From contig JAKVKZ010000001.1 in NCBI GenBank assembly GCA_022484565.1, positions 1-64,000 on the forward strand: 64,000 bases of DNA, in the 5' to 3' direction. The position numbers were made by a program, and so were the translations under genes. The notes beneath the pieces were generated by a model. That model was given only the letters and a program-made list of their open reading frames with translations. It searched no databases and was not told where the DNA came from. Positions within the stretch are counted from its first letter, which is position 1. Every line of letters begins with the position of its first letter. Origin of the DNA: Muribaculaceae bacterium (GTDB lineage: Bacteria > Bacteroidota > Bacteroidia > Bacteroidales > Muribaculaceae). This document shows positions 39,871 to 48,554 of the stretch, in pieces.

Positions 39871-40761
39871 TCAGCCGAGTTCATGTTTCAGTTCCTCAGG
39901 CAGGAGAGGCATAGCCCCTCTTTGGGTGCAGACAAATGCTGAAACCTTGCGAGCAAATTCATGAGCTGCCGCAACAGATTTGCCTGCTATCGTGGCGGCA
40001 ACATAGGCGGCAGTGAAAGAATCACCAGCACCAACAGTGTCGATGACTTCCACGTGCTTGCGGTCGAAATATGAAGTGACGTTATCAGGTAAGAACACAT
40101 AACTTCCCTCGTCGCCCCATGTGGCGAGTACTTGACGAAGATTGTACTTTTTGAGTAGCGCACGGCTAATATCCCAAACACGGTCGCTGTGCATGTCAAC
40201 AAGATTCCACAAAATCATAATTTCCTCTTCGTTTGTCTTCAGAACGTTGCACCGCTTCAGGGAATCATCGAGCAAATCTTGCGAGTAGAAATTGCTTCGT
40301 ATGTTAACATCGAAAATTTTAAGTGCATCATCAGGCACAAGGTCGAGGAATTTGGCAATTGTAGCACTTGACCTTTCGCTGCGTTGCGCTAAAGTTCCCC
40401 AGCAAACAGCAGCAGTGTTACGGGCAATCTCCTCCATATCTGCGGTGAAAGGAATATTGTCCCATGAGGAATTGTCGGTGAATTCATAAGTCGCACTACA
40501 GGCATCGGTAAGACGAACCTGCACCTCACTCGTCGGAAAATGAACAGTAGGAGTGACGTGGTGGAGACCTTTTTTGTCAAGCTCATCCACAATCTGTTTT
40601 CCCAAATCGTCATCACCCACGGCACTGACCACATAAGCATCGCAGCCAAGCTGTGAAGCATGAAAAGCGAAATTTGCAGGTGCACCACCGAGTTTTTTGC
40701 CGCCAGAGAATACATCCCAAAGTACTTCGCCAAGACCAACTACATATTTACCCTTTCTCAT
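39871..40761 (-). CDS. PfkB-family carbohydrate kinase (fructokinase-like)
   Basis: VGLGEVLWDVFSGGKKLGGAPANFAFHASQLGCDAYVVSAVGDDDLG; DTVGAGDSFTAAYVAA. Confidence 0.9.
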   Translation of the reverse strand: MRKGKYVVGLGEVLWDVFSGGKKLGGAPANFAFHASQLGCDAYVVSAVGDDDLGKQIVDELDKKGLHHVTPTVHFPTSEVQVRLTDACSATYEFTDNSSWDNIPFTADMEEIARNTAAVCWGTLAQRSERSSATIAKFLDLVPDDALKIFDVNIRSNFYSQDLLDDSLKRCNVLKTNEEEIMILWNLVDMHSDRVWDISRALLKKYNLRQVLATWGDEGSYVFLPDNVTSYFDRKHVEVIDTVGAGDSFTAAYVAATIAGKSVAAAHEFARKVSAFVCTQRGAMPLLPEELKHELG

Positions 40762-40816
40762 TATGATTTTAGATTTTATAAATTAATGCGAATATAGTCA
40801 AATATCCGTATCGTTG

Positions 40817-41728
40817 TCATTCACTGGTGAAAGATATTTTACCGCCCTTTTTGCAACCGAAAGTCAATCCGCTGACAGGCATTATAAAGCTATTGTCGGG
40901 AACATCATTTGATTTTTGGAGTGTGAAACTTCCTTTCATATTGATTTTCTTCAATTTGCCGTCGGTAATCTGTGAAAATAGCGTGTAAGAATACGTTTGG
41001 GGCTTTAGGTCTTCAAGATAATCAGCGCCCATGAAGCAGCCTTTGTAAATTTCTATGTGTCCTGATGATTCGGATTTGCAGGTGATTTTCCAATCGGGGG
41101 AAAGACGCAATGCAATATGTGCGCCATTTGGAGCATTTAAATCAATTTCGGAGAAACTGCCTAAATCAGCGTATTCAGTAACTTCCGACTTATTTCCAGC
41201 ACTATCGTAAGCATAAATTGTCATGTAGCCGTCACCTTCACCGCCCTTGACGGAAGAAATGTTCTTTAAGTCAGGTAAACATGGACTGCACATTAGGTCA
41301 CGGTAATGAATGGCGTTGAATACATCAAGAATCTGTATTGAGCCATTATCCAAAACCATGGCGATTACAGGATTGACATCCTGACCAATGTCAGCGATGG
41401 TGAGATTTTTGCATTTTCCTTGAAGACCTTGCAATTCATAGGGAGGTTTGCCATCAAAATTTTCGAAATCCATACTTTTAGTGAACTCCCGCATTTTATC
41501 TTCGTTGAAAGTTATGAAAACTTTGCCTCCCTTGACGAATGCCGTGAAATTCATGTTGAACCCGCTTTCATCGCCGGCAGCACTTTTATAGGTTTTAGAG
41601 ATTGTTGTCGATGTGTCGGCAGCTGATGCTTGTGATTTCTGTACCGTTTCATCCTTTTTCACTGAAGATGAACAGGAGAAGAAAATCAGGCAAAATAGAA
41701 TTGCAAAGAAAGGAATAAAATTTTTCAT
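40817..41728 (-). CDS. Secreted lipoprotein, paralog family A member 1
   Basis: Lipobox FCLIFFSCSSS; shares LTIADIGQDVNPVIAM with the next gene. Confidence 0.75.
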   Translation of the reverse strand: MKNFIPFFAILFCLIFFSCSSSVKKDETVQKSQASAADTSTTISKTYKSAAGDESGFNMNFTAFVKGGKVFITFNEDKMREFTKSMDFENFDGKPPYELQGLQGKCKNLTIADIGQDVNPVIAMVLDNGSIQILDVFNAIHYRDLMCSPCLPDLKNISSVKGGEGDGYMTIYAYDSAGNKSEVTEYADLGSFSEIDLNAPNGAHIALRLSPDWKITCKSESSGHIEIYKGCFMGADYLEDLKPQTYSYTLFSQITDGKLKKINMKGSFTLQKSNDVPDNSFIMPVSGLTFGCKKGGKISFTSE

Positions 41729-41755
41729 AATCTGATGTGTGTAATATTAAAATGC

Positions 41756-42643
41756 TTAATTATAAACAGTATAAACAATTACTGGCTTTCCCAAAGCTGA
41801 CGAGAATGGAAATCCAGTTATGGGTGTGAAAATTGCCTGATTGCAATTTTCATCAGTTATTACCAAAGAAAAAGTGCCTGGGATGTTGATTTTGGAGGTG
41901 GTTGAGCCGATGGTGCTGCTGGTCAAGACATAAGAATATATTGGGTTGGTCTTTGAAAAGTTAGTGTCGGAGAAACGTCCGGAATAAATAGCGCCGTTAA
42001 CTTTACATGATAACTTCCAATCGCGGGAGAAACTCAGAACAAGATTTCCATTGCGGCTTGAAGCCGGATAAAAGCTTCCAATGCCGTTGTACTCCTTAAT
42101 CTCATATTTTTTGCCCATCTCATCGTGGCCGAAAATGGTGACGTATCCACCAATGGCGTTGCCATCCTCGTCAACATCACCCACGCTGCCCGCATCAAGC
42201 CATAGCACGTCGCTCACGCCTTTCAAAGGCAAGCTGCAACGTAAATCGCCAGTAGAGAGGGCATTGAAAAAGTCGAGAATCTGTACAGAACCGTCGGTTA
42301 ACGACATGGCAATTACTGGGTTTACATCCTGCCCGATGTCAGCAATCGTCAAACTGGCACAATCACCTGCAAGACCTTGCACTTCGATAGGCATACGGCC
42401 AGTGAAAGGATATTTTTTGCCAATATTACGGCAGAAAGCCTCGGCTTTATCTTCATCGTAACGAATAAAGACTTTACCATAAGAAATGTAGGCAGTGATA
42501 GGGGAGTTGAAGTCGCCCACACTTTCAATCGGTCTGTAAGTGAAAGATTTGGAAATATGCGTTATGTCACTCTCCTGCGCAAGGCAATAAAAGGTCGCGG
42601 AGCACAAGAACATCAGTAACATGATGCTTACCAACTTTTTCAT
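41756..42643 (-). CDS. Secreted protein, paralog family A member 2
   Basis: Signal peptide; same LTIADIGQDVNPVIAM block; DVDEDGN loop. Confidence 0.75.
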   Translation of the reverse strand: MKKLVSIMLLMFLCSATFYCLAQESDITHISKSFTYRPIESVGDFNSPITAYISYGKVFIRYDEDKAEAFCRNIGKKYPFTGRMPIEVQGLAGDCASLTIADIGQDVNPVIAMSLTDGSVQILDFFNALSTGDLRCSLPLKGVSDVLWLDAGSVGDVDEDGNAIGGYVTIFGHDEMGKKYEIKEYNGIGSFYPASSRNGNLVLSFSRDWKLSCKVNGAIYSGRFSDTNFSKTNPIYSYVLTSSTIGSTTSKINIPGTFSLVITDENCNQAIFTPITGFPFSSALGKPVIVYTVYN

Positions 42644-42662
42644 GAACCAAATATGTTTAGAC

Positions 42663-43292
42663 TTATTGTTCTATGAAAATCTTGAAAGTGGAATATGGCT
42701 TCCAATTAAGATTGCTGATATCGACAATTTTTTTTGGAATGCCATTGATAAATGATTCAGCCTCTTCAGCAGTGTAAATCTTACCACCTTCGCCTATATA
42801 AGATAATGTAGGAGCGGCATCGTCGCTATCATTAACCGATTTCTTCACGAACCATTCCCCATTATCTCTACTCTTGACGATTTTGTGATATTCTGTACAA
42901 TATGTTCCAGCTTCAGGGCTACCGCTGCTGATTACCACATTGGCCTGAATGGCGATGGTATATCCAGGCTTTTCTATTCCCACAACATCAGTCGTGTCAC
43001 CAAAAGTGATGACGCAGCCATAGTGTGCAGCCTTGTTCTGGAGCAATAGCTCATCCAGCCCGTCGCCATCAATATCGTAAAATGCAAATTCATCGGGCAT
43101 AATGTCAATGCTGTCGTTGATGACCTCACTATCCCAAAGTTTTTCCACTTTGTTGGCGTCGATAGTAGAAACAGGCACACCGGCAGCAGAAGTAACAGAA
43201 TCTTCATGCGATGCCTTGCTTTTCGCAACACCACTGCATCCGGCGAGCGACAAGCAGCATAAAATTGAAAGGGATAATGCGATTTTTTTCAT
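42663..43292 (-). CDS. Secreted lipoprotein, paralog family B, short form
   Basis: Lipobox CCLSLAGCSG; FAFYDIDGDGLDELLLQNKAAHYGCVITFG aligns to the C-terminal half of the next two genes. Confidence 0.75.
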   Translation of the reverse strand: MKKIALSLSILCCLSLAGCSGVAKSKASHEDSVTSAAGVPVSTIDANKVEKLWDSEVINDSIDIMPDEFAFYDIDGDGLDELLLQNKAAHYGCVITFGDTTDVVGIEKPGYTIAIQANVVISSGSPEAGTYCTEYHKIVKSRDNGEWFVKKSVNDSDDAAPTLSYIGEGGKIYTAEEAESFINGIPKKIVDISNLNWKPYSTFKIFIEQ

Positions 43293-43301
43293 TATAATAA
43301 G

Positions 43302-44489
43302 TTATTGGTAAGCAAAAGTTGCAAGTTTGCTGAACGGCATCCAGTTAAGACGGGATAGGTCAACAGACTTTTTGGGCATTTTGGCAATAATGGCCTTGGC
43401 CTCGCTAACGATTTTGGCGTTATGGCTTGTGTCGCCGTTGTATTCGGTCACTCTCTTGCCAGTGGAGTCGGTGAACGACAGCGTGCTGCAAGAGGCGATT
43501 ACCTCATTGCACTCAAATTGGTGATATTCGGTGTAAACCGCGCCACCAGAGCCAGCCGCGCTACTAATTGTGACGAAGTTGCCGAAAATTGCGATGCGAT
43601 TCTTGGAATCCTCCCTTGCCACAATGCGGACATTGGCGCCATAAGAAAGAACGCAGCCGAGCGAGTTTTTAGTATCACGGAGGAAAATTTCCTCATCGCC
43701 ATCGCCGTCGATGTCGATAAAGGCGAATTGCTCAGGCTTTGTGTTCTCTTCTTCAGCAATGCTGTCGGCCCACAGATTTTCAAGACCGGCTTCAGCCCAG
43801 TAGTTGCGGCAATCGTTGCGACGGAGAAGCTTGTGGTGCTCGCTTTCAGTGCCATCGCAGGTGAAGGCGTTGCCGTTCCACCGAAGGTACATTGTGGAAT
43901 TTTCCATTGCATCGCCTTCTCCAGCACTTTGCTCGAACTTGATGTCCTTGCCGGTGCGAGGCAAAGTCACAACGCAAGTCAATCCAAATGGAATCTTATC
44001 GGCAGGAGGAGTTGGCAAAGGCGTCATAGTGTGAGTGGTGGCATCGAAGTCGAAGAACATCAACACGTTGAAATTACCGCTGTCGGCATCGAAAAGGTCA
44101 CCTTCCTCAAAATCAGACATGTAAATGGCTATCAATTTGTGCCCGTCGGCTTTGTTCCAATAGCACATCTGCAATATGTTGTCAACTCCTGTTTCGGGCA
44201 TAGTGCTTGAAAGGTAGCCATTTTTCACATCGAGAATGTATTGCGACAGAAGTTTGGACTTGCCGGTATTCATGCGCAGGATGGTGTTATTGACGGAATA
44301 GCCGGGATAGACCTTTGCAAAGTCCTTGAAGAAATCGGTGATGTTGGGATTGGGGGCATTGACTTTTATGGTTTTTGCCTTCCACACCTTAATCAAATCG
44401 CTAACACAATAATTCTTTACTGCCGCCTTTGCTGAAAGAGTCAGAAGGCAGATTGAAAGAATAAGAAATATGTTGATTATACGTTTCAT
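43302..44489 (-). CDS. Secreted protein, paralog family B, full length
   Basis: Signal peptide from Met 44489; FAFIDIDGDGDEEIFLRDTKNSLGCVLSYG; IPFGLTCVVTLPRTGKDIKFEQ. Confidence 0.75.
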   Translation of the reverse strand: MKRIINIFLILSICLLTLSAKAAVKNYCVSDLIKVWKAKTIKVNAPNPNITDFFKDFAKVYPGYSVNNTILRMNTGKSKLLSQYILDVKNGYLSSTMPETGVDNILQMCYWNKADGHKLIAIYMSDFEEGDLFDADSGNFNVLMFFDFDATTHTMTPLPTPPADKIPFGLTCVVTLPRTGKDIKFEQSAGEGDAMENSTMYLRWNGNAFTCDGTESEHHKLLRRNDCRNYWAEAGLENLWADSIAEEENTKPEQFAFIDIDGDGDEEIFLRDTKNSLGCVLSYGANVRIVAREDSKNRIAIFGNFVTISSAAGSGGAVYTEYHQFECNEVIASCSTLSFTDSTGKRVTEYNGDTSHNAKIVSEAKAIIAKMPKKSVDLSRLNWMPFSKLATFAYQ

Positions 44490-44511
44490 TGCTTGAAATT
44501 TGTGAAAATTA

Positions 44512-45684
44512 CTATTTACGGACAAAAGATTTCAGTTTGCTGAAAGGCATCCAGCCGAGATTGTCAATGTCGATAGGCGTTTTCGGAACTTTGGCGATAA
44601 TGGCTTTAGCCTCCTTTGCCGCCTTGGAATTTTGATTTGTTTCGCCATTGTATTCGGTAATCCTATTGTCGTTTTCATCGTTATATTCCATGATGTCGCA
44701 ACTGGCGACTACCTTGCTGTTCTCAATCTTGTGATATTCGGTGTTGACCGCACCGCCAGTGCCAGCCGAGGAGGTGACAGTGACGAAACCATTGTAAATG
44801 CTGATGCTGCTCTTGAAGCCTTGCTGCGCAATGACGTGGAAGTAAGAATTGATGATGCAGCCAAGACGGTTGGGAGTGTCGCGCAAGAATAACTCCTCAT
44901 CGCTATCGCCGTCGATGTCGATGAAGGCAAATTCTGAAGGCTTGGCATTCTTTTCCTTAGCTATGGTGTTTGCCCAAAAGCCTGCAATGCCAAAATTAGC
45001 AATAGTGCTGCGGATGTCGTCGCGACGGAGCTGCTTGTGGCGCTGCGACACAACTCCATTGGTGGAGAAACTGTTGCCATTCCAATGCAGGAACACGGTG
45101 GCAATGTCAGTGTTGCTGCCAGTGCCAGCTTTCTGCTCGAATTTTATGTCCTTGCCGGTACTTGGCAAAGCCACTTGACAGTTTAGCCCGAATGGAATGC
45201 CGTCGGCCGGCGGAGTTGCCAATGGCGTCATGGTGCGGGAGGCAGCATCGTAGTCGTAGAACATCAATGCTTTAAAAAAGCCTGCATCGGGGTCGTCGGC
45301 TGCACCTTCGGCAAAATCGGTGAGATACACAGCAATCAGCTTATTTCCGTTGTTCTTGTTCCAATAGCACATCTGCAATTGCTTGACGCTACTTTCGGAA
45401 CTGGAAATAAAGCCATTCTTCGCGTCGAGGGAGAAGGACTTAAGCACCTTGGACTTGCCAGTGCTAAGGCGGGTAAGAGTAGGAGAGGTGGCATTGCCGG
45501 GATAAGCAGTGGCAAAAGCCTTGAAAAAGCCAGCGATATCGGGTGTAGTGGCATTGACCTTGATGGTGCGAGCCTTCCAAGCCTTAATCACGTCGCTCAC
45601 CGAATAATTCTTGGCTGTCGTCTTGGCCGAGGCGGGCAAAATGACGAGCGCAAGAAGAATTAATATGTTGATTAATCGTTTCAT
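44512..45684 (-). CDS. Secreted protein, paralog family B, full length
   Basis: FAFIDIDGDSDEELFLRDTPNRLGCIINSY; IPFGLNCQVALPSTGKDIKFEQ. Confidence 0.75.
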   Translation of the reverse strand: MKRLINILILLALVILPASAKTTAKNYSVSDVIKAWKARTIKVNATTPDIAGFFKAFATAYPGNATSPTLTRLSTGKSKVLKSFSLDAKNGFISSSESSVKQLQMCYWNKNNGNKLIAVYLTDFAEGAADDPDAGFFKALMFYDYDAASRTMTPLATPPADGIPFGLNCQVALPSTGKDIKFEQKAGTGSNTDIATVFLHWNGNSFSTNGVVSQRHKQLRRDDIRSTIANFGIAGFWANTIAKEKNAKPSEFAFIDIDGDSDEELFLRDTPNRLGCIINSYFHVIAQQGFKSSISIYNGFVTVTSSAGTGGAVNTEYHKIENSKVVASCDIMEYNDENDNRITEYNGETNQNSKAAKEAKAIIAKVPKTPIDIDNLGWMPFSKLKSFVRK

Positions 45685-46418
45685 TTCTCGTCGGGTTGGG
45701 TGATTTCGGCCTCTATGTTATATTTCAGATATTTGTTCCAAAGAGCCTTGGCATTGTCGCGGAAAGCCAGAGGAGCAGCGTTGAAAGCCTTGTCGAAAGT
45801 GAATTCACCGCCTTGATTGCTGCCGTCAACAAATATCTGATTGCGTCCGCGCATGGCGAACTTGTCGGCACCTTCGTGCATAATCAGTTTCATCGGGATA
45901 GCACTGACATCACCGTGAGCTGCAAGTTGATACATCACCCAGACTTCGGAAATGCCATCGCCGTCGAGGTCGGTAACGCTAAAGGCACCACGAACGAAAT
46001 TGGCTTGTACCGACACTTCGCAATCGCTTGCCAAATCGTAGATTTTCCAGTCCTGCACGGGCTTGCCGTCGGTGATGATGTAGTGATAGACGAAGAGTTC
46101 GGCATCCATACAATCAGGGTTGTCATGCTTTATCCTTGGACTGTTCCATGTGCCTGTCTCAGTCATCACCAAAAGGTTTTCACCGGCTTTGTCGGTCCAT
46201 TTCACAGCTTTGAAAAGTTTGCCTTCAGTCTTTTTGACTTTTGCACCATCGGGCAACTCGTTTTCGGACATTTCGGTGATGGACGGAGGAGAGACGGATT
46301 TTGCCGCAACCGTTGATGCCGTGCTTTTGGAAGGAGCAGTGGTGGCAACGTTTTTTGAGGCTTTGACGCATCCCATTGAAAGGATGGCCACTAAAATTAA
46401 AACGAAAGATTTTTTCAT
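45681..46418 (-). CDS. Secreted lipoprotein, paralog family C (M949_RS01915-like, tentative)
   Basis: GENLLVMTETGTW..AELFVYHYI..WKIYDLASDCEVSVQANFVRGAFSVTDLDGDGISEVWVMYQ. Confidence 0.7.
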   Translation of the reverse strand: MKKSFVLILVAILSMGCVKASKNVATTAPSKSTASTVAAKSVSPPSITEMSENELPDGAKVKKTEGKLFKAVKWTDKAGENLLVMTETGTWNSPRIKHDNPDCMDAELFVYHYIITDGKPVQDWKIYDLASDCEVSVQANFVRGAFSVTDLDGDGISEVWVMYQLAAHGDVSAIPMKLIMHEGADKFAMRGRNQIFVDGSNQGGEFTFDKAFNAAPLAFRDNAKALWNKYLKYNIEAEITQPDEK

Positions 46419-46478
46419 AGAAATAGTATTTATTATTGAGAATAGAATTATGATTGAAAGTTTAATGTTGCAAATTAA

Positions 46479-47156
46479 TTATTTGGGAACTGGATAATGA
46501 ATATTTTTGTTCCATAAAGCGGCTGCATGAGTGCGGAATGCCTTTGGAGCGCTGAGCATTGCAGCGTCCATGGTGTAGTTGCCTCCGTCATATTTTGCTT
46601 TGCCATTTTCATCTGTGCCAATCCATGCTTTTGTGGTACCGCGAAGTGCATATTTTTTTGTACCCTCGTGCATGTTAATCTTCATTTCGGCTGGGCCAAT
46701 ATCACCACGGCACATTTTGCGATAGATTATCCAAACTTCAGCAATACCATTATTATTCAGGTCAGTTATGCTTAATGCGTCAGGCAAAAACTTCGCAAAG
46801 AGGTCGCAACTGCAATCAGCAACGTAATCGTAGATGCACCAAGTTTTTGTGGCGGAATTGCCGGATAGAATATAGTGATAGGCAAAAAGTTCCGCATCGT
46901 TGTTGTCCTTGTCGGAGTGTGGAAATTTGTCGTTTTTTTCGATGCCAGTCTCGCTCATGACCACAAGATTCTTACCAAGGCGGTCAATCCATGAGAATGC
47001 GCTGACGAATTTACCTTCAAAGCTAATTCCATCGGGAATGTCAGCTGAATTGACGGCATGTGCAGCAATGCTGCGATGGGACTTGGCAGCGGCATCAGAA
47101 TTTGTGATGCAGATTGAAAACATCACAAGAAATATCAGACAAAAAGTTTTTTTCAT
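46479..47156 (-). CDS. Secreted protein, paralog family C (M949_RS01915-like, tentative)
   Basis: GKNLVVMSETGIEKN..AELFAYHYIL..WCIYDYVADCSCDLFAKFLPDALSITDLNNNGIAEVWIIYR. Start at internal Met 47156 preferred. Confidence 0.7.
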   Translation of the reverse strand: MKKTFCLIFLVMFSICITNSDAAAKSHRSIAAHAVNSADIPDGISFEGKFVSAFSWIDRLGKNLVVMSETGIEKNDKFPHSDKDNNDAELFAYHYILSGNSATKTWCIYDYVADCSCDLFAKFLPDALSITDLNNNGIAEVWIIYRKMCRGDIGPAEMKINMHEGTKKYALRGTTKAWIGTDENGKAKYDGGNYTMDAAMLSAPKAFRTHAAALWNKNIHYPVPK

Positions 47157-47258
47157 GGGCTTATGATAATTCTTTGGTGTAAAAATACTAACTATAAATG
47201 AAGTAAGCAAATTTTTGGCGGCCTAAATGAGGACAGTGGATATAAGTAATTTCGATTA

Positions 47259-47318
47259 AAACCGAAAAATAATATAAGATTTTTCGGTTTCATACGAAAA
47301 ATATCATGAAATTTTTCG
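47259..47318. repeat. Two palindromes with 32-bp period upstream of the secreted paralog cluster
   Basis: AAACCGAAAAAT (47259-47270)/ATTTTTCGGTTT (47279-47290) and CGAAAAAT (47295-47302)/ATTTTTCG (47311-47318), both with 8-nt loops. Confidence 0.8.
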
Positions 47319-47556
47319 GTGTTAGCGGGAATGAGGGCGGAAAAACGAAAGCGCTGGATGCTGTTGGATGAAGAAGTCTATTTTGGGAAAGTTCAAGATG
47401 CAAATAGAATTTTTTGATTTTTGAAGATTATTCATCGGTACAAAAAGGTAAAAGATAGGAAGGTTTGAAAGGGGAAAAATGGGTTGACGCGACAGTGATA
47501 AAATTAGGATAAATAAAAAATTGCGCCTAAATGCTTGCAGATTCAAAGCAATACAT

Positions 47557-47564
47557 TAACTTTG
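47557..47564 (+). promoter_or_regulatory. Bacteroidetes -7 promoter box for the 47.6 kb gene
   Basis: TAACTTTG about 80 bp upstream of the ATG; leader hairpin ATGCCGgaccgctCGGCAT at 47584-47602. Confidence 0.55.
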
Positions 47565-47643
47565 TACGATGAAAAGCTAAAACATGCCGGACCGCTCGGC
47601 ATAAGAGACAACGAAATATAAAACAACTAATTATCACAATAAC

Positions 47644-48543
47644 ATGAGAAGATTATTACTTTTCTTGGCAACTTGTTTGCCTCTGTTGGCAATAGCACAG
47701 GGAGTAACGATTACGAGCACAGAGCCTCTACTTGCAGACTTTGGCAGTGCTGCGTATTACCCTGTATTGAGCGCTGACGGACAAAAATTGCTGTTCACAG
47801 GCGAGAATCAGCAAGGTCTTAACCTTTACAATTTCAGTGACCAGAAAGTTACTGAAATAACCACTGCGGAACGTGCCGGATTCGGGGCACAGTTTGGTAA
47901 AGACGGGCGAATCTACTACACGACGCAGAAACGTGTGGATGGACTTTGCTACCGTAGCGCAATGAGCTATGACGCAGTCACAAAATCAACTTCCACAATA
48001 GTAGCCGACCAGCGCATATTGCAAATGCCATGTATGGTGAATGGCGGAGCCGTTGTGAAATCGACAAAAGGCACAATCACAACTTCGGGTGTGAAGGACA
48101 AAGGGACCTACGTCTATACCAAAGGCTCGAAAGTGATTGTAGTGAAGAACGGCGTGGAGAAATCTTATTCACCAGTTGAATCGTATGCAGGTTATCTTTG
48201 GGCTTCATTATCACCTGATGGACAGAAAGTTATGTTCTTTGCAGCAGGTAAAGGCATCGTAGTGATGGACCTTAACGGCAATGTGCTGGCGCAACTTGGC
48301 AAATATGAAATACCTTGCTGGCTTGGCAACAATTATATTGTAGCCCAGAATTCCAAAGATGACGGTTATACTTACACATCATCGCAAATAGTACTTATGA
48401 AGGCCGACGGAAGCAATTTCAAGGCACTCACCGCTCCTGAATCGATGACTATGCAGCCAACTACTGATGCAGCAGGCGACAAGATTGTCTATACAAATGC
48501 TGAAGGCCAGCTTTATCTTATGAAAGTAAACATTAACGAATAA
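47644..48543 (+). CDS. Exported TolB/PD40-type beta-propeller protein
   Basis: Signal peptide; repeated YPVLSADGQKLLFTGE, ASLSPDGQKVMFFAAGKGIVVMDLNG. Confidence 0.75.
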   Translation: MRRLLLFLATCLPLLAIAQGVTITSTEPLLADFGSAAYYPVLSADGQKLLFTGENQQGLNLYNFSDQKVTEITTAERAGFGAQFGKDGRIYYTTQKRVDGLCYRSAMSYDAVTKSTSTIVADQRILQMPCMVNGGAVVKSTKGTITTSGVKDKGTYVYTKGSKVIVVKNGVEKSYSPVESYAGYLWASLSPDGQKVMFFAAGKGIVVMDLNGNVLAQLGKYEIPCWLGNNYIVAQNSKDDGYTYTSSQIVLMKADGSNFKALTAPESMTMQPTTDAAGDKIVYTNAEGQLYLMKVNINE

Positions 48544-48554
48544 CAGTCCCGAAA

